Origin: UBA6164 sp963979005
Lineage (GTDB): Bacteria; Patescibacteriota; Gracilibacteria; BD1-5; UBA6164
Assembly: GCA_963979005.1 (NCBI GenBank)
Contig: CAXBVF010000023.1
Span: forward strand, 1 to 15,716
Direction of reading: 5' to 3'
DNA length: 15,716 bases
The first letter of the stretch is position 1. Each line of letters starts with the position of its first letter. The position numbers and the translations under genes are program-made. The notes beneath the pieces were generated by a model, which made no database searches, was not told where the DNA came from, and was given only the letters and a program-made list of their open reading frames with translations. Below, piece after piece: positions 15,296 to 15,716 of this stretch.

Positions 15296-15716
15296 ATGAA
15301 TATACAAAAAAAAGCTTTTACCTTAGTAGAATTAATAGTAGTAATAACAATACTAGCTATATTATGAACAATTGCCTTTATATCATTACAGTGATACTCA
15401 ACTCAAGCTAGAGATTCAACTAGATTATCAGATATTTCTACGATGAAAACATCTCTAGAATTATTTCACTTATGAGCATGAAAATATCCTCAACCTACGG
15501 ATGGAGTTGCAATAACATATAGTTGATGAACAGTATGGACGCAATGAACTTTTTGAGCTTCAGTATTTGTGAATGTAGATAAACTAGATAAAATACCAAC
15601 AGATCCATTAACAGATAAAGAATATACATATTCAGTTACTACAAATGAATACGAATTAGCATGAATGCTAGAGTGAGACCCACTTACATTTAATCCATAT
15701 ATGTTAGATGGAGCTT
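15296..15716 (+). CDS. Type IV major pilin-like prepilin (partial, 3' end outside)
   Basis: The first 140 residues are visible. A 7-residue leader MNIQKKA precedes FTLVELIVVITILAILG, a class IVa prepilin motif with Glu at mature position 5 (residue 12) and a ~20-residue hydrophobic helix; the residue before the cut is Ala, not Gly. Next comes the amphipathic helix (SLQGYSTQARDSTRLSDI) typical of PilA and of type II secretion pseudopilins, then a Gly-rich globular domain (KYPQPTDG, KIPTDPLTDKEY) like GspG-type pseudopilins. PTDP near residue 102 is typical of GspG/PilE-like CPR pilins. Type IV pili in CPR bacteria serve adhesion, twitching and DNA uptake. The gene begins a new unit after a terminator; a possible -10 TATAAA lies at 15277-15282. 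Confidence 0.85.

Noticed and set aside
1..15716. Mycoplasma-type code with UGA as tryptophan
   Set aside because: TGA sits at invariant glycines (Walker A, LSGGE, EYGGVSG) and TGG is still used for Trp at Trp positions such as HGVW of the superoxide reductase.

Overview
The window reads as a streamlined, AT-rich genome of a Patescibacteria/CPR bacterium that translates UGA as glycine (genetic code 25), so Absconditabacteria (SR1) or Gracilibacteria (BD1-5). Under the standard code it falls apart into short open reading frames. With TGA read as Gly, 16 long, closely packed genes appear, and TGA falls exactly where known families need glycine: Walker A and ABC signature of an FtsE-like ATPase, the Gly-rich region of a J-domain protein, the NDG motif of a Na+/H+ antiporter, and the IDEYGGVSG motif of a CorC-like protein. 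All 15 visible stops are TAA (13) or TAG (2). I cannot tell the two phyla apart from this window alone.

Layout. 1-1321: the 3' end of a tail-fibre/adhesin-like surface protein with five tandem decapeptide repeats, then a small secreted protein and a terminator shared with the next gene. 1319-3724: a pilus block, with a minor pseudopilin-like gene on the minus strand diverging from a prepilin with a 25-residue leader and a PilX-like membrane-anchored protein. 3744-5036: CNNM/CBS/CorC membrane protein. 5037-5816 (minus): nucleotidyltransferase-fold protein carrying an in-frame palindromic repeat. 5870-6307: superoxide reductase with a rubredoxin-like domain, followed by a second, MITE-like palindrome (6313-6431). 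6563-11250: a HerA/TraG-type ATPase followed by a CPA1 Na+/H+ antiporter, probably one operon. 11356-13180: a two-CBS protein and an ArsB/NhaD-type permease, probably one operon. 13268-13951: an FtsE-like ATPase without FtsX. 13979-14425 (minus): a small secreted protein. 14479-15186: a DnaJ-like co-chaperone lacking the zinc finger. 15296-end: the start of a type IV major-pilin-like gene.

Taken together the region is devoted to the cell surface (type IV pili, fibre-like adhesin, secreted proteins), ion homeostasis and oxygen detoxification. This fits a small host-associated or predatory anaerobe, but the lifestyle is inference. Most transcription units end in strong AT-rich hairpins, and at convergent gene pairs the stop codons lie in or beside a shared bidirectional terminator. 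Shine-Dalgarno sequences are essentially absent; several starts share the context AATTATG. No tRNA, rRNA, CRISPR array or insertion sequence with a transposase was seen, and no gene-free stretch exceeds 300 bases.
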